Below are positions 55,830 through 64,000 of a stretch of DNA of 64,000 nt, piece after piece. Position 1 is the first letter of the stretch, and each line of letters opens with the position of its first letter. Made by a program: the position numbers and the translations under genes. Origin of the DNA: Streptomyces antibioticus (GTDB taxonomy: Bacteria > Actinomycetota > Actinomycetes > Streptomycetales > Streptomycetaceae). The stretch covers positions 1,368,452 to 1,432,451 of the forward strand of contig NZ_CM007717.1 of assembly GCF_002019855.1 (NCBI RefSeq), in the 5' to 3' direction. The notes under the pieces were generated by a model that worked only from the letters and a program-made list of their open reading frames with translations, ran no database searches and was not told the DNA's origin.

Positions 55830-58288
55830 GGCGGGCCGCCTCCCTCGCGCCCCAGGGCCGTGCCGGCCAGGTCGGCCGTGACGTCCGGGGCGTGGCCCGG
55901 CACGGTGATCTCGCTCCACACCTGCTTGCCGCCGGCCACCGGCACCGTGCCGAAGGAGTCCGACATCGCCTCCACCAGCAGCAGGCCCCGGCCGCCGGTC
56001 GACTCCCAGTCCACGCTCACGGGCTTGGCGGGGGCGCGCGGCGAGGCGTCGCTGACCGCGACCCGCACCCGGTCGCCGCGCAGGGTCAGATCGACCTGGA
56101 CCGGCCCCTGGGTGTGCACCAGGGCGTTGGTGACGAGTTCGGAGACGACCAGCAGCGCGGCGTCGGTCACCTCCTCGACCTTCCAGCGGCGCAGGGTGCG
56201 CGCGGTGAAGCGGCGGGCGTGCATCACGGCGTCGGGCAGCCGCCACACCATCCAGCCGGCCCGGATCGGCTTGATCCGCATGCCGTCGTAGCGCATGAGC
56301 AGCAGCGCCACGTCGTCCTCGCGGCGGCCGCCGTCGCCGAGCAGTTCGTCGGCCATCCGGCCCAGATGGGCGGGGTCGGCCGCGGCGAGCGCGGCGCCGG
56401 TGCGCCGCATGCCCTCGTCGACGGGCAGGTCGGACGCCTCGACCAGGCCGTCGGTGACCAGCGCGAGGACCGTGCCGGGGGTCAGGGCGACGGCGGTCAT
56501 CGGGAAGTCGGCCTCGGCGACGATGCCGAGCGGCGGGCCGCCCGCGACCTCCACCTCCTCGACGGAGCCGTCGGGGCCGCGCAGCAGCGGCGCGAGATGG
56601 CCGGCGCGCACGAAGAGGGTGTTGCCCTCCTCCATGTCCAGTTCGGCGTAGCAGCAGGTGGCGAAGAGGTCGGTCTCCATGCTGACGAGGAGCCGGTTGG
56701 CGTGCGAGACGACGACGTCGGGCGGATGGCCCTCCATGGCGTAGGCGCGGACGGCGGTGCGCATCTGACCCATGATCGTGGCGGCGGCGGCGCTGTGTCC
56801 CTGCACGTCCCCGATGACGAGGGCGACGCGTTCCTCCGAGAGGGCGATGACGTCGTACCAGTCGCCGCCGACCTGGAGGCCGCGGCGGGCGGGCAGATAG
56901 CGGGCGACGGCGGTGCCGCCGGGCAGTTCGGGCAGCCGCCGGGGCAGCAGGCTGCGCTGGAGCATGGTGGCGAGTTCCTGCTCGGCGTCGTACGCGTGGG
57001 CGCGCTGGAGCGCCTGCCCGACCAGGGCGGCGGTGGCGGTGAGCAGGGAGCGTTCCTCGGGGGCGAACGCGTGCGGTTCGTCCCAGCCGACCAGGCAGAT
57101 GCCGGTGATCCGGCCCTTGGCGGGCAGCGGCAGGACGGCGAGGCCGCCGGGGCCGATGCCGGCGAGGCCGGGTTCGAGTTCGGTGCCGGCCGGCCACAGG
57201 TCCACCCGGCCGTCGCGCAGGGCCTCCTGGAGGGTGGGCAGAAGGCGGACCGGGGCGTCGGGCCATTCGGTGCGCCATTCGGCCCGCCAGACGGCCGGCC
57301 AGGCGGCGGGCTGCGGCGGATCGAGGACGGCGACCATCATCCGGTCGTCCTGAAGACCCGCGAGCGCCACCCGGGCGGCGCCGAGCGGATCGCGCAGGGC
57401 GGCGACGACCACCCGGCCGACCTCCTGGACGGTCGTGGCGTCGTCCAGGGCGGCGGTCAGCCACTGGATCCGGGCGACGTCGTCGGCGCCCCGGCGCAGC
57501 ACCGGGGTCGCCGTGATCACGCCGACGACGCGCTCGCCCAGGCCGTCGGCGGCCGGTTCGGAGCGGCAGCTCAGGCTCAGCCAGCGCATCTCGCCGGTCG
57601 GGCCGCGCACCCGGAACTCCAGCTCGCGGCGGCCGGAGGTGTCGGCGGCGGGCTCCAGGACCGACATCAGGGCGTGCATGTCCTCGGGGAGGGCGTGGGC
57701 GAGCAGGGTGTCGGCCTTGCCGTCGAAGTCGTCGGGGGTGATGCCGACCAGGTCGAGCAGGGTGTCGTCGGCCTCGGTGACTCCGGTGTCGGGGGTCAGG
57801 ACGAAGGAGCCGACGCGCAGGCTGCGCAGGGCGGGGCCGAGCAGCCCGGCGGGGGCGGCCGGGGTGCCGTGCCGCAGCAGGAAGGCGACCGCGGCGGCGT
57901 AGCGCTCCAGGAAGCGGCGCTGTTCGGCCTGGAAGCCGTCGGCGAGGTCGCCGGTGACCACCAGGCAGCCCAGCCGGCGGCCCTCGGTGTCGAGCGGCAG
58001 CGCGCCCAGGGCGCCCCCGGTGTTCCGCCACAGCGGCCGGTCGGCCCGGAACGCCTGGGCCGCGGGCTCGTCACCCGAGACGGCGAGCCGGTCGGAGAGC
58101 CAGGGGCGGCCGTCGGGCGGGAAGCCGACGCTGTCCACGAGCCGCAGCTCGGTGTGCGCGGCGTCCGGGACGTAGACCGCTGCCCGGGTCACTCCGACGA
58201 AGGTCAGGGCCCGATCGAGGCAAGTCCGCACCGTACCTCCCGTCCCCGCCGCAGCCTCCGACAGGTTGAGATCGGGGCAACCAGCCAC
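55826..58288 (-). CDS. GAF/PAS-SpoIIE phosphatase-HATPase fusion regulator
   Basis: 820 residues starting at GTG 58288. Order: a GAF-like domain (about 10-140), a PAS-like domain (about 150-265), a second GAF-like domain (about 270-430), a PP2C/SpoIIE phosphatase (about 455-665; VGGDWYD, GDVQGHS, TDGLVE and REDDVALLLMR supply metal ligands), and an RsbW-like HATPase (about 685-800; ELVTNALVH, VSDASP, GRGLLLVEA). No membrane helix is seen. Such fusions act in partner-switching control of sigma factors. The ATGA overlap with a sugar-binding lipoprotein suggests a link to sugar signals. Confidence 0.9.
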   Translation of the reverse strand: MAGCPDLNLSEAAAGTGGTVRTCLDRALTFVGVTRAAVYVPDAAHTELRLVDSVGFPPDGRPWLSDRLAVSGDEPAAQAFRADRPLWRNTGGALGALPLDTEGRRLGCLVVTGDLADGFQAEQRRFLERYAAAVAFLLRHGTPAAPAGLLGPALRSLRVGSFVLTPDTGVTEADDTLLDLVGITPDDFDGKADTLLAHALPEDMHALMSVLEPAADTSGRRELEFRVRGPTGEMRWLSLSCRSEPAADGLGERVVGVITATPVLRRGADDVARIQWLTAALDDATTVQEVGRVVVAALRDPLGAARVALAGLQDDRMMVAVLDPPQPAAWPAVWRAEWRTEWPDAPVRLLPTLQEALRDGRVDLWPAGTELEPGLAGIGPGGLAVLPLPAKGRITGICLVGWDEPHAFAPEERSLLTATAALVGQALQRAHAYDAEQELATMLQRSLLPRRLPELPGGTAVARYLPARRGLQVGGDWYDVIALSEERVALVIGDVQGHSAAAATIMGQMRTAVRAYAMEGHPPDVVVSHANRLLVSMETDLFATCCYAELDMEEGNTLFVRAGHLAPLLRGPDGSVEEVEVAGGPPLGIVAEADFPMTAVALTPGTVLALVTDGLVEASDLPVDEGMRRTGAALAAADPAHLGRMADELLGDGGRREDDVALLLMRYDGMRIKPIRAGWMVWRLPDAVMHARRFTARTLRRWKVEEVTDAALLVVSELVTNALVHTQGPVQVDLTLRGDRVRVAVSDASPRAPAKPVSVDWESTGGRGLLLVEAMSDSFGTVPVAGGKQVWSEITVPGHAPDVTADLAGTALGREGGGPP

Positions 58289-58361
58289 CAGAATCGCATA
58301 TAAGAATCAACCGGACATATCGCTGAGTATCCACCCTATTGTCGTCTACGACTGGGATCAC
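58289..58361. promoter_or_regulatory. Divergent promoter region
   Basis: 73 bases, AT-richer than the surroundings (GCATATAAGAATC, GACATATCG, GAGTATCC), between the phosphatase gene (minus) and the transporter lipoprotein gene (plus). It should hold both promoters. I cannot fix a clear -10/-35 pair for either. Confidence 0.35.
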
Positions 58362-59453
58362 ATGAAGGGCTCCCTACGGGACACGGCCGTGGCCGTGATC
58401 ACGGTCGCCACGGCCGTCGCCCTGGCGGCCTGCGGTTCCGGCGGCGGTGGCAGCGACCCCGACAACGGGGGCCGGCCGCGGATCGGGATCCTGCTGCCGG
58501 ACGCCATCACGGCCCGCTGGGAGCACCAGGACCGGCCGCTGCTCACCAGCAGGATCGAGGAGGAGTGCCCCACCTGTGTGGTGGAGTACGCCAACGCGAA
58601 GGGCGAGGTGGCGCTCCAGCAGGGCCAGATGGACTCCATGATCACCAAGGGGGTCGACGCGATCCTGCTGGCGCCCGTGGACGCCCGCTCCCTCGGCCCG
58701 TCGGTCCGCGAGGCCCGGGACGCCGGCATCCCCGTCATCTCCTACGACCGGCTCTCCGAGGGGCCGATCTCCGGATACGTCTCCTTCGACGGCCGCGAGG
58801 TCGGCAGACTCCAGGGCCGGGCCCTGCTGACGGCGATGGGCGACGCGGTGCCCGGCGCGCAGATCGTGATGATGAACGGCGATCCGAGCGACCCCAACGC
58901 GGTGGCCTTCAAGGAGGGCGCGCTGTCCGTGCTCGACGGGAAGGTACGGATCGGCAAGGCGTACGACACCCTCCAGTGGCGGGCCGAGGTCGCCAACATG
59001 AACATGTCCGCCGCGATCGCCGCCCTCGGCCCCGAGGCCATCGACGGGGTGTACGCGGCCAACGACGCCCTGGCCGCCGGGAGCATCACCTCCCTGAAGG
59101 CGAACAAGGTCGAGCCGCTGCCCCCGGTCACCGGACAGGACGCCGAACTGGGCGCCGTACGGCGGATCGTCGCGGGCGAGCAGTACATGACCGTCCTGAA
59201 GCCCTTCGAGCCGGAGGCCGCCGCCGCGGCCACGATGGCGGTGGCGGCGGCCCGCGGGGAGGACCTGGACGACAAGGCCACGGACGAGGTGCGGCCGCGC
59301 GGCGGGGAGCCCGTCCCGGCCGTGCTGCTCACCCCGGTGTCCGTGACCGTGGACACCATCGCGGACACCGTCGTCAAGGACGGTGTGTACACCGTGGCGC
59401 AGATCTGCACCCCCCAGCTCGAGGCCGACTGCGTCCGGGCCGGGCTGATCTGA
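58362..59453 (+). CDS. Sugar ABC transporter substrate-binding lipoprotein (XylF-like)
   Basis: 363 residues. Signal peptide with lipobox LAAC (ATAVALAACGSGGG), then the sugar-receptor fold: RIGILLPDAITARWEHQDRP, VISYDRLSEGPISGYVSFDG and VYAANDALAAGSITSLK. ATG 58362 is closest to the signal. It is followed after 43 bases by the ATPase and then the permease, so it is the receptor of a complete importer. It shares long stretches with the lipoprotein at 54744. The sugar is not identified; xylose-like is the nearest family. Confidence 0.92.
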   Translation: MKGSLRDTAVAVITVATAVALAACGSGGGGSDPDNGGRPRIGILLPDAITARWEHQDRPLLTSRIEEECPTCVVEYANAKGEVALQQGQMDSMITKGVDAILLAPVDARSLGPSVREARDAGIPVISYDRLSEGPISGYVSFDGREVGRLQGRALLTAMGDAVPGAQIVMMNGDPSDPNAVAFKEGALSVLDGKVRIGKAYDTLQWRAEVANMNMSAAIAALGPEAIDGVYAANDALAAGSITSLKANKVEPLPPVTGQDAELGAVRRIVAGEQYMTVLKPFEPEAAAAATMAVAAARGEDLDDKATDEVRPRGGEPVPAVLLTPVSVTVDTIADTVVKDGVYTVAQICTPQLEADCVRAGLI

Positions 59454-59496
59454 CGGTTCCGGCCGGTCCGGACCCTAGGTAAGGAGAGTGGTCGCC

Positions 59497-60270
59497 GTGC
59501 CGGAGCCGCCCCTGCTGGCGCTGCGTGGCGTGTGCAAACGCTACGGCGTCGTCGAGGTCCTCACCGACATCGAGCTGGAGATCCACTCCGGGCAGGTCGT
59601 CGCTCTCCTCGGGGACAACGGGGCCGGCAAGTCCACCCTGATCAAGGTGATCTCCGGGGTGACGCCCGCCGAGAAGGGCGTCATCGAGTGGCAGGGCCGG
59701 GCGGTGCAGATCCGGCGCCCGCACGACGCCCGGGACCTCGGCATCGCCACCGTCTTCCAGGACCTCGCGCTGTGCGGCAACCTCGACGTCGTCGGCAATC
59801 TGTTCCTCGGCCGCGAGATCCGCCGGTACGGCTTCCTGGACGAGATGGAGATGGAACGGCGCACCCGGGAACTCCTGGAGCGCCTCACCCGGCACGTCCC
59901 CGACCTGCGCGGCCCGGTCGCCGCGCTCTCCAGCGGCCAGCGGCAGACGGTCGCCATCGCCCGCTCACTGCTCGGCGAGCCCCGGGTGCTGCTGCTCGAC
60001 GAGCCGACCGCGGCACTGGGCTTCGAGCAGACCGCCGAGATCCTCGACATCGTCGACCGGCTCCGCGACCGCGGCATGGGCGTCCTGCTGATCAGCCACA
60101 ACATGGGCGACGTCAAGGCGCTCGCGGACCGCGCGGCGGTGCTGCGGCTCGGCCGCAACAACGGCTTCTTCGATGTGAACACCGCGTCCCAGGAACAGAT
60201 CATCTCCTCCGTCACCGGCGCCACGGAGAACGTGCCGCGCCGGCCCGCCACCCGGGAGTCGACGTGGTGA
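59497..60270 (+). CDS. Sugar ABC transporter ATP-binding protein (XylG-like)
   Basis: About 257 residues with one nucleotide-binding domain: Walker A GDNGAGKST, signature LSSGQRQ, Walker B VLLLDEPTAAL and switch His in LLISHNM. The family often has two fused domains; here only one is present, as in the short XylG-type proteins. Start GTG 59497 places GGAG about ten bases upstream; GTG 59488 is too close to that site. It powers the importer with the flanking receptor and permease. Confidence 0.9.
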   Translation: MPEPPLLALRGVCKRYGVVEVLTDIELEIHSGQVVALLGDNGAGKSTLIKVISGVTPAEKGVIEWQGRAVQIRRPHDARDLGIATVFQDLALCGNLDVVGNLFLGREIRRYGFLDEMEMERRTRELLERLTRHVPDLRGPVAALSSGQRQTVAIARSLLGEPRVLLLDEPTAALGFEQTAEILDIVDRLRDRGMGVLLISHNMGDVKALADRAAVLRLGRNNGFFDVNTASQEQIISSVTGATENVPRRPATRESTW

Positions 60271-61556
60271 AGGACATGCGCCAGGCGGACCGGACCCCGG
60301 CGGCCGGCGCCCCCGCCCCGGGCGGCGAGTCCGGCACCGCCGCCCCGCGGGCCGGCGGCCGGGCGGCCCTGGCCCGCGCCGCGCGCGCCGGGGGCACCGC
60401 CGTACAGCGCAAGGTACGGGCCGGGGAACTCGGCTCGCTGCCCGTCGTCCTGGTGCTCGCGGTCGTCTGGATCACCTTCCAGTCCCTCAACGCGAACTTC
60501 CTCTCGCCGCGCAACCTGTCCAACCTCAGCGTGGACATCGTCGGCACCGGGATGATCGCCGTCGGGATCGTCTTCGTGCTGCTGCTCGGCGAACTCGACC
60601 TGTCCGTCGGCGCGATCAGCGGCCTGGCCGCGGCCGTCTTCGCCGTGCTCAACGTCGACAACGGCATGCCCGAATGGCTGGCGCTGATCGTCGCGGTGCT
60701 CGCCGGCACCGCGACCGGCACCGTGCAGGGCTACTCCATCGCCAGGACCCGCGTGCCCGCCTTCGTGGTGACCCTCGCCGGGCTGCTCACCTGGAACGGG
60801 TGCATGCTCGCCATCCTCGGCAGCACCGGCACCGTCAACCTCGACGAGAACGGACTGGTCTCCCAGCTCACCAGCTACTACTTCCCCGACGCCGTCGGCT
60901 ACGGGCTGGCCGCCCTCGCCGCGGGATCGGTGTTCGTCGTGACCGACCTGGACCGACGGCGGCGCAGGGCCGCCGGCATGCCGCACCGCTCACTGACGTA
61001 CATCCTGGTGCGCGCGGGCGGCATCGCCGTCCTGGCGTTCGGCATCGCCTTCCTGCTCAACCGCTTCCAGGGGCTCCCGCTCGCCCTGCTGATCTTCCTG
61101 GCGCTGGTGGCCGGCCTCGACGTCGTGCTGCGCCGGACGCACTACGGACGCCAGGTGTACGCGCTCGGCGGCAGCAAGGAGGCGGCGCGGCGGGCCAGTC
61201 TCAACGTGGTCTGGGTGCAGACGGCGGTGTTCGCGGTGTCGGGCACCATGGCCGCGATCGGCGGACTGTTCCTCGCCTCCCGCATCACGTCGGTCAGCCA
61301 GACGTCGGGCACCGGGGTGCTGCTGATCAACGCGATCGCGGCGGCCGTGATCGGCGGGACGAGTCTGTTCGGGGGGCGCGGGACGACCTGGTCGGCGGTG
61401 CTCGGCATCCTGGTCATCCAGTCGATCGCCTCCGGCATGGCGATCACGGACACGCCCCCGGCCGCGCAGTTCGTGATCACGGGCGGGGTGCTGTTCGCCG
61501 CGGTGATGATCGACGCGGTGTCCCGCCGCAGCCAGGAGGCGCACGGGCGGGCCTGA
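60267..61556 (+). CDS. Sugar ABC transporter permease (XylH-like)
   Basis: About 429 residues with many membrane segments. A Pro/Ala/Arg-rich cytoplasmic N-terminus precedes the first helix (LPVVLVLAVVWITFQSLNANF). Family signatures include GELDLSVGAISGLAA, RTRVPAFVVTLAGLLTWNG, RRTHYGRQVYALGGSKEAAR and GGTSLFGGRGTTW. The chosen GTG 60267 overlaps the ATPase stop (GTGA); ATG 60276 is the alternative. It closes the importer operon. Confidence 0.9.
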   Translation: MKDMRQADRTPAAGAPAPGGESGTAAPRAGGRAALARAARAGGTAVQRKVRAGELGSLPVVLVLAVVWITFQSLNANFLSPRNLSNLSVDIVGTGMIAVGIVFVLLLGELDLSVGAISGLAAAVFAVLNVDNGMPEWLALIVAVLAGTATGTVQGYSIARTRVPAFVVTLAGLLTWNGCMLAILGSTGTVNLDENGLVSQLTSYYFPDAVGYGLAALAAGSVFVVTDLDRRRRRAAGMPHRSLTYILVRAGGIAVLAFGIAFLLNRFQGLPLALLIFLALVAGLDVVLRRTHYGRQVYALGGSKEAARRASLNVVWVQTAVFAVSGTMAAIGGLFLASRITSVSQTSGTGVLLINAIAAAVIGGTSLFGGRGTTWSAVLGILVIQSIASGMAITDTPPAAQFVITGGVLFAAVMIDAVSRRSQEAHGRA

Positions 61557-61617
61557 GGGGCGGCCCTGTGCCGCCGTCCCGACCTGTCCTCCCAACCTTG
61601 GCCTTCGAGGGGGCGTG

Positions 61618-62229
61618 ATGTGCTGGAGCGCGACGGCCGATCTGGTGGCCGGGGCCGGCATCTCGGCCGTCGGGGTGGCCTGTGTGGCGCGGGTGCGCGA
61701 CCCCCGGACACTGCCGCTGGCCGCGCTGCCGCTGCTGCTCGGCGCCCATCAGATCGTCGAGGCCGTCGTCTGGCACGGCGGCGGCGGAGGCGGGCCCGCC
61801 ACCCTCGCCTGGGCGGCGATCGCGCTGCCGCTGCTCGCGGTGTGGGTGCCGGTCGGGGTGTGGTGCGCCGCCCCGCCGGACGCCAGGACCCGGCTGCTGC
61901 TGCCGCTCACCGTCGGAGCCGGGACGGCCGCGGTGCTGGCGTACCGGCTCGCGACCGGACCGGTGACGGCCGAGATCCGCGGCCGCACGGTCGGCTACGC
62001 CGTCGACGTGCCCTGCCCGGCGGTGCTCGTCGCGGGCTATCTGCTGGCCACCGTGGGCGCCCTGCTGCTCTCCGGCGACCGGCGGCTGACGCTCCTCGGG
62101 GTGCTGGCCGGGGCGGGCGCGGTGGGCTGCTGGGCGCTGTGGCGAACGGAGTTCGTCTCCACGTGGTGCGCGGTCGCGGCCCTGTGCTCGCTGGTGCTGC
62201 TCGGCTGGACGCGGGCCCGGCCGTTTTAA
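61618..62229 (+). CDS. DUF6629-family membrane protein
   Basis: About 203 residues starting MCWSATADLVAGAGISAVGV, the recognisable start of this actinobacterial family, with LPLLLGAHQIVEAVVWHG following. Six or seven hydrophobic segments span the protein. ATG 61618 lies behind GAGGGGG; a GTG one codon earlier is possible. Probably single-gene, following the sugar transporter on the same strand by 61 bases. Function unknown. Confidence 0.85.
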   Translation: MCWSATADLVAGAGISAVGVACVARVRDPRTLPLAALPLLLGAHQIVEAVVWHGGGGGGPATLAWAAIALPLLAVWVPVGVWCAAPPDARTRLLLPLTVGAGTAAVLAYRLATGPVTAEIRGRTVGYAVDVPCPAVLVAGYLLATVGALLLSGDRRLTLLGVLAGAGAVGCWALWRTEFVSTWCAVAALCSLVLLGWTRARPF

Positions 62230-62294
62230 GTTTCACGTGTCTGATGTGCCATACTCGGCGCCGCTTATAGCAAGATCCGACCGGGGGAGTCCAC

Positions 62295-62801
62295 ATGCAT
62301 GCCATTTCTTTGGGCGCCCCATACCTGGACACGGACGCGGATCAGCTCTGCTTCTCGCTGGAACTGCCCGAACGCCCCGCCCTCGCCGAACGCGCGGTCA
62401 CCGTCGGCGGCATCGACGTACGGCTGCGTCTGCTCGGCGCCTCCCACCAGGTCTTCGTGGGACCGGTGCGGGAGACCGTGGCGTGTCTGCGCGAGACCGA
62501 CCGGGGGCTGCCGGCCGCCCACCGCAGCGAACTGCCCGGCTGGACCTACGACTTCAGCGCCGAGACCCGGCGCCTGGAGCCCGCGGCGTTCAGCGCCGAG
62601 GTGGCCCGGGTGCTCGCCCTGGTGGCCGCCAACCCGGACAGCCTGTGCGGGATCTTCCCCGGCTCGCCGGAGGCGGTCACGGCGGTGGTCGTCGAGGCGG
62701 CCGACGGGCCGTCCGGCGGCGGGCTGGTCTGGCGCACCTGGCACACCTATCCGCAGCACGGCCAGATCGTATCCACGCACACCCGGCTGGAGGCCCGATG
62801 A
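62295..62801 (+). CDS. DUF2617-family protein
   Basis: 168 residues: a soluble protein with family segments GGIDVRLRLLGASHQVFVG, LPGWTYDFSAETRRLEP, GIFPGSPEAVTAVVVE and WRTWHTYPQHGQIV. ATG 62295 follows GGGGGAG. It is the first gene of a coupled run with DUF4247, DUF350 and a spermidine-synthase-like gene, an arrangement I recall as conserved in Streptomyces. Function unknown. Confidence 0.88.
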   Translation: MHAISLGAPYLDTDADQLCFSLELPERPALAERAVTVGGIDVRLRLLGASHQVFVGPVRETVACLRETDRGLPAAHRSELPGWTYDFSAETRRLEPAAFSAEVARVLALVAANPDSLCGIFPGSPEAVTAVVVEAADGPSGGGLVWRTWHTYPQHGQIVSTHTRLEAR

Positions 62802-63199
62802 ACGGTTCCCGACTGACGCGCGCGGCGGTGACGGCCGTGCTGGCCGCGGCCCTGCTCACCGCCTGCTCCTCCGGCGGGGACAACGGGGTCCCGCGCGGCT
62901 GGATCGGGGACACCTACCGGTCCGAGGGGGTGGGCTGGCTGGACCCGGACAGCAATCCGATCGTGGTCGCCGACGCCATCCACGGCCACCGCCACGCGCT
63001 CGACCGCGCCAGCGGCGACAGCATGGAGTTCCTGCGCTACGGCGACGACCTGGTCACCGTCTCGCCGTCCGGCGCCGGCAGCCGCATCGACATAGAGGAC
63101 TACCGCTCCGGCTACCGCCGCCACAGCCAGTACCTCTACAACTGGCCGAGCCCGGACAGCGACAGCTTCCGCGGCGGCGGGCCCGGCGAGGGCAAGTAG
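62798..63199 (+). CDS. DUF4247-family lipoprotein
   Basis: 133 residues. Lipoprotein signal (AAVTAVLAAALLTACSSGG, lipobox LTAC), then a compact domain with GWLDPDSNPIVVADAIHGH and MEFLRYGDDLVTVSPSG. The ATG overlaps the DUF2617 stop (ATGA), so it is translationally coupled. Likely an envelope protein working with its operon partners. Function unknown. Confidence 0.87.
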   Translation: MNGSRLTRAAVTAVLAAALLTACSSGGDNGVPRGWIGDTYRSEGVGWLDPDSNPIVVADAIHGHRHALDRASGDSMEFLRYGDDLVTVSPSGAGSRIDIEDYRSGYRRHSQYLYNWPSPDSDSFRGGGPGEGK

Positions 63200-63270
63200 C
63201 GGCTCCCCCTCCCCCGCACACCTGAAGAGCCATCCGAGCACGCCCCGAAGACCTGAAGAAAGGCAACGCA

Positions 63271-63708
63271 GTGACCGACATCCTCGAGTCGACCGGCCAG
63301 GCCCTGCTCTACGGAGTCGTGGGCCTCGTGGTGATGGCCGCCGGCTTCCTCGCGCTCGACCTGGTCACGCCCGGCAAGCTCTTCCACGTGGTCTGGACGG
63401 ACCGCAACCGCGGCGCCGCCGTGCTGCTGGGCAGCCAGTCCGTCTCCGTGGGCCTGGTCATCATGGCGGCGATCCGCGCCAGCGAGTCCGAACAGGGCCT
63501 CGGCTACGGCCTGGTGAGCACGCTGCTGTACGGCCTGGCGGGCGTCGTGGTGATGACGGTCGTCGGCATAGTCATCGGCCTGCTCACCCCGGGCCAGATG
63601 GGCGCGGTCGTCCTCGACGACAACGACGGCCGTCCGCACCCCGGCGCCTGGGTCCAGGCCGCCATGTACCTGGGCACCGCGGTCATGGTCGGCGCGGCGC
63701 TCTCGTAG
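63271..63708 (+). CDS. DUF350-family membrane protein
   Basis: 145 residues starting at GTG 63271 with GAAAGG upstream. Four hydrophobic helices are visible ([69 protein letters not shown]) in two repeated halves, typical of DUF350. It stands between DUF4247 and the spermidine-synthase-like gene. Function unknown. Confidence 0.87.
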   Translation: MTDILESTGQALLYGVVGLVVMAAGFLALDLVTPGKLFHVVWTDRNRGAAVLLGSQSVSVGLVIMAAIRASESEQGLGYGLVSTLLYGLAGVVVMTVVGIVIGLLTPGQMGAVVLDDNDGRPHPGAWVQAAMYLGTAVMVGAALS

Positions 63709-63718
63709 CCGGCACCCC

Positions 63719-64000
63719 ATGACCACCGTCGCCGAGCGGGGCCGCGACACCGCGGCGGTCACCCGCCCCCCGGCCCCCCGGCACTCCCGGGGGGCCCGTT
63801 TCCTGCTGCTGCTCGCCGTGTTCCTCTGCGCGGCCTGCGGTCTCGTCTACGAGCTGGCGCTCACCGCGCTGGGCAGCTACCTCATCGGCAACTCCGTGCT
63901 CCAGACCTCCGTGGTCATCTCGGTGATGGTCTTCGCGATGGGGCTCGGCTCGCTCGCCGCGAAACCGCTGCGCCGCCGCGCGGTGGGCGCGTTCGCCCTG
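63719..64000 (+). CDS. Membrane polyamine aminopropyltransferase / spermidine-synthase-like protein (5' part only)
   Basis: The first 94 residues by my translation: a basic N-terminus ([14 protein letters not shown]), then two membrane segments with [39 protein letters not shown] and [13 protein letters not shown]. This is the start of integral-membrane spermidine-synthase-like proteins. The catalytic domain lies beyond the window. ATG 63719 comes ten bases after the DUF350 stop. Confidence 0.8.
   Translation, partial: MTTVAERGRDTAAVTRPPAPRHSRGARFLLLLAVFLCAACGLVYELALTALGSYLIGNSVLQTSVVISVMVFAMGLGSLAAKPLRRRAVGAFAL

Overview
The window has very high G+C, GTG/TTG starts, tightly coupled operons, a modular type I polyketide synthase (PKS) and a whiE-type spore-pigment locus. 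Together these point to a Streptomyces chromosome, or that of a close relative. Nearly all long frames antisense to the PKS genes are high-GC shadows and are left out.

Layout. (1) 1-3209, minus: the start of an oligopeptide-type ABC transporter operon (lipoprotein, permease B, permease C cut by the window edge). (2) 3327-36729, minus: the type I PKS locus. In transcription order it holds a 30-codon leader peptide, a LAL/LuxR regulator, PKS1 (KSQ-AT-ACP / KS-AT-DH-ER-KR-ACP), PKS2 (KS-AT-KR-ACP / KS-AT-DH-KR-ACP / KS-AT-ACP), PKS3 (KS-AT-DH-KR-ACP-TE), a short-chain dehydrogenase and two small SnoaL/NTF2-fold proteins. (3) 36934-40227, minus: AraC regulator, VOC protein and a UvrA-like ABC protein. 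(4) 40767-45366, plus: a membrane protein, two secreted proteins and an O-methyltransferase. (5) 45440-54251, minus: a whiE-type spore-pigment operon, followed upstream by a class F sortase, a repeat-containing surface protein and an FAD monooxygenase. (6) 54432-61556: a small zinc-ribbon protein, then a sugar-binding lipoprotein coupled to a GAF/PAS/SpoIIE/HATPase phosphatase, divergent from a xylFGH-like transporter with a paralogous binding protein. (7) 61618-64000, plus: DUF6629, then DUF2617, DUF4247, DUF350 and a truncated spermidine-synthase-like gene.

How the PKS genes work together (inferred from domains). The KSQ loading module with a methylmalonyl-type AT should give a propionyl starter. 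Five extensions follow: malonyl with full reduction, methylmalonyl with ketoreduction, malonyl to an alkene, methylmalonyl left as a ketone, and malonyl to an alkene. The terminal TE then releases the chain. Gene order matches the biosynthetic order. The predicted acid is a 9-hydroxy-4,8-dimethyl-5-oxo-trideca-2,6-dienoic acid, or a ten-membered lactone of it. I do not recognise a known product.

The most interesting signal is upstream of the PKS regulator. A good promoter with a 12-bp palindrome near its start point precedes a 30-codon peptide with a strong ribosome site, ending in Cys-Arg. This is followed by a GC-rich hairpin with a T4 tract before the LAL gene. That is the layout of a transcription attenuator controlling a pathway-specific activator. 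A second signal, four G-runs on the coding strand, sits just ahead of PKS1.
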